34,542 nucleotides of DNA from contig DATGIQ010000046.1 in NCBI GenBank assembly GCA_035295665.1, forward strand, positions 1 to 34,542, read 5' to 3'. The DNA is from DATGIQ01 sp035295665. Lineage in GTDB: Bacteria > Planctomycetota > Planctomycetia > Gemmatales > Gemmataceae. Below, piece by piece: positions 33,102 to 34,542 of this stretch. A program made the position numbers and the translations under genes. The first letter of the stretch is position 1. Each line of letters opens with the position of its first letter. The notes under the pieces were generated by a model. The model saw nothing but the letters and a program-made list of their open reading frames with translations, was not told the DNA's origin and searched no databases.

Positions 33102-33137
33102 TTCGTAGCAGGCTGCTACGGACTATGGACGACCGGC
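33087..33137. repeat. 51-bp near-perfect palindrome over the glpK stop codon
   Basis: Arms 33087-33111 and 33113-33137 pair at 24 of 25 positions, the remaining pair being G-U in RNA, around a single central G. The glpK TAG (33099-33101) is in the left arm. It probably ends or stabilises the glpK transcript and separates it from the DUF58 gene, which begins 15 bases later. Part of the right arm (GCTACGGAC) is repeated directly downstream. Confidence 0.8.
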
Positions 33138-33152
33138 TACGGACGCTGGACT

Positions 33153-34037
33153 ATGCTTCCCCGTGAAGTCATTCGTCAGATTCGCCGTCTTCAGATTCGT
33201 GCCCGCCGGGCCGTCGAGGACCTGGTGGGTGGGGAATACCATAGCGTGTTCAAAGGAATGGGCCTGGCCTTCGAGGAAGTTCGCGCATACCAGCCCGGTG
33301 ACGATATCCGCGCGATCGATTGGAATGTGACGGCCCGCATGGGGCACCCCTTCATCAAGCGCTACATCGAGGAACGGGAGCTGACGGTGATGCTGCTCAT
33401 CGATTGCAGTGCCAGCCACCTCTTCGGAACACAAGTCCAGCAGAAACGCGAAGTGATGGCGGAGCTGGCGGCCGTGCTTGCATTCAGCGCCATCAGCAAC
33501 AATGACAAGGTGGGACTCATTGCCTGTACCGACCGTGTGGAGCGCTTCGTGCCGCCCCGTAAAGGTTCTCGCCACGTGCTTCGCCTCATCCGGGATGTCT
33601 TGTTTTTTCAGCCGGTGCACCGCGGCACGTCGCTTCGGGAAGGACTCGATTATCTCAACCGTATCCTGCACCGCCGGGCGATTGTTTTCCTCCTCAGTGA
33701 CTTCCTCGACCGAGGATTTGAGCGTTCCCTCAAGCGGACCGCCCGGCATCACGACCTGATCGCCATCCGGGTCACGGATCCACGGGAAGAAACGATTCCG
33801 AATGTGGGTCTCCTGGAACTGGAGGATGCGGAAAACGGGGAGCGGCTCCTTCTGGACACGGGGAGCCGACGGGTCCGCGAGGCGTTCGCTCACGCCGCCC
33901 AGCAACGGCGGGAGGCCTTGCTGCAACTGGTCCGGTCTTCTCGGGCAGATCTGATCGAGGTTTCCACGGACGGTGGCCATCTCGACGGTCTGATTCGCTT
34001 TTTCAGACTCCGCGAGCAACGGTTGAGAAGGACTTGA
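33153..34037 (+). CDS. DUF58 (von Willebrand A-like) protein
   Basis: A 294-residue DUF58 protein. The family signature is EEVRAYQPGDDIRAIDWNVTAR at about 41-62, followed by MLLIDCSASHLFG about 80-92 whose DCSAS is the metal-ion-dependent adhesion motif (DxSxS) of VWA domains. The domain continues with AFSAISNNDKVGLIACTD and IVFLLSDFLD. Such proteins lie in operons with a MoxR ATPase and BatA/BatD-type membrane proteins and may act in metal-enzyme maturation or envelope stress. The MoxR gene is not upstream here, so the operon may begin with this gene. It is followed after 5 bases by the next gene. The N-terminus has no signal peptide. Confidence 0.92.
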   Translation: MLPREVIRQIRRLQIRARRAVEDLVGGEYHSVFKGMGLAFEEVRAYQPGDDIRAIDWNVTARMGHPFIKRYIEERELTVMLLIDCSASHLFGTQVQQKREVMAELAAVLAFSAISNNDKVGLIACTDRVERFVPPRKGSRHVLRLIRDVLFFQPVHRGTSLREGLDYLNRILHRRAIVFLLSDFLDRGFERSLKRTARHHDLIAIRVTDPREETIPNVGLLELEDAENGERLLLDTGSRRVREAFAHAAQQRREALLQLVRSSRADLIEVSTDGGHLDGLIRFFRLREQRLRRT

Positions 34038-34042
34038 GCCGG

Positions 34043-34542
34043 ATGAGCTGCGCGAAACGCAACCGGACCATGATAGCGATGCGATCCAAGCCGGCGCGGG
34101 TTGTTTGGTTCTTTCTCGCAGTGTATCTCTTGTGGCTGCTCCCGGGCACGATTGCTCTCGCGGCGGAGCTTGAACAAAAGCAAGGGAGTGCGACCCTTCG
34201 CCTGGAGGCAGAGACAGTCAAATCCGACCGCGTGGAGATCCGGCTCTCCGATGAGATTCGCCTGACGATGAGCATGGAAGGCGACGCGGGATTGGAAGTG
34301 CAACCGCCGGAGCCTCGGACGACTTCCCCGGACTGGCAGGTGCGGCGCGAATTTGCTCCGGAGCGGGTGCCGCTCCCGGGGGGCCATGTTCGCTGGCAAG
34401 AGCGGTTTCGTCTTTCGCCTCTGAAACCCGGCGACCTGTCCTTGGCCCTTGCACCGCTGCGCTATCGGCTGAGCCCCGACACGGAGGATTGGCAAGAGAT
34501 TGCCTGGCGGCCGATCCCGGTGCACGTGAGCACGGAGATTTT
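34043..34542 (+). CDS. BatD-like exported protein, 3' end cut by window edge
   Basis: An open frame from ATG at 34043 to the window end, at least 166 residues. Later in-frame ATGs at 34070 and 34079 are possible starts. Residues about 19-42 are a signal peptide (VVWFFLAVYLLWLLPGTIALA, cleavage after AAA-like). The mature part is acidic with beta-sheet patterning (SDRVEIRLSDEIRLTMSME, RWQERFRLSPLKPGDLSL), as in the BatD/DUF7939-type membrane proteins that accompany DUF58 and VWA genes. The 5-base gap to the DUF58 gene points to one operon. The family is inferred from context and pattern. Confidence 0.7.
   Translation, partial: MSCAKRNRTMIAMRSKPARVVWFFLAVYLLWLLPGTIALAAELEQKQGSATLRLEAETVKSDRVEIRLSDEIRLTMSMEGDAGLEVQPPEPRTTSPDWQVRREFAPERVPLPGGHVRWQERFRLSPLKPGDLSLALAPLRYRLSPDTEDWQEIAWRPIPVHVSTEI

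Noticed and set aside
33123..34019. A 298-codon minus-strand open frame
   Set aside because: It is antisense to the DUF58 gene, which carries the DCSAS motif.
1..34542. tRNA or rRNA genes, CRISPR arrays
   Set aside because: No cloverleaf with a T-loop, no rRNA blocks and no regularly spaced direct repeats were seen by eye.

Overview
The window looks like chromosomal DNA from a planctomycete, most likely the Gemmata/Isosphaera side of the phylum. This is inferred from gene families, not from a marker gene. The evidence is two pairs of giant PSCyt1-DUF1549-DUF1553 proteins with DUF1501 partners, sigma-70 factors fused to a membrane segment and WD40 or TIGR03067 domains, a HAF-repeat protein with a PEP-CTERM tail, and high GC. 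No rRNA, tRNA or CRISPR array was seen.

Layout. 1-1.6 kb: the end of a zinc alcohol dehydrogenase and two small unknown genes. 1.7-11.4 kb: two mirror-image operons read outward from a shared 254-bp gap at 6.6-6.85 kb, each a cytochrome-type DUF1549/DUF1553 protein followed by a DUF1501 protein. 11.5-18.9 kb: singly transcribed genes (LamG protein, DUF4145-SF1 helicase, HAF/PEP-CTERM protein, class V aminotransferase, Ada DNA-repair protein) with REP-like hairpins between some of them. 19.1-19.3 kb: a strong candidate 6S RNA with its own promoter.

19.3-28.5 kb is the plastic part. It holds a TIGR03067 gene that keeps only the tail of a sigma-factor fusion, a LOG-family gene, an integrase remnant beside an 89-bp cruciform, and a sigma-70/WD40 fusion gene split by an intact IS1380-family element (22970-24644). 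That element has 14-bp inverted ends and a CTAG target duplication; removing it with one CTAG restores a 689-codon frame. Next come a two-gene PIN-domain cassette and a frameshifted IS5-type remnant.

28.5-34.5 kb is stable housekeeping DNA: a PHB-depolymerase-like secreted esterase, truB (tRNA pseudouridine 55 synthase), a diacylglycerol-kinase-family lipid kinase followed by glycerol kinase (glpK), a 51-bp near-perfect palindrome over the glpK stop codon, and the start of a DUF58 / BatD-like operon that leaves the window.

The best leads for something undescribed are the PIN cassette with its unrecognised partner, the stand-alone DUF4145-helicase, the 6S RNA, and the two broken sigma-fusion genes only about 2 kb apart.
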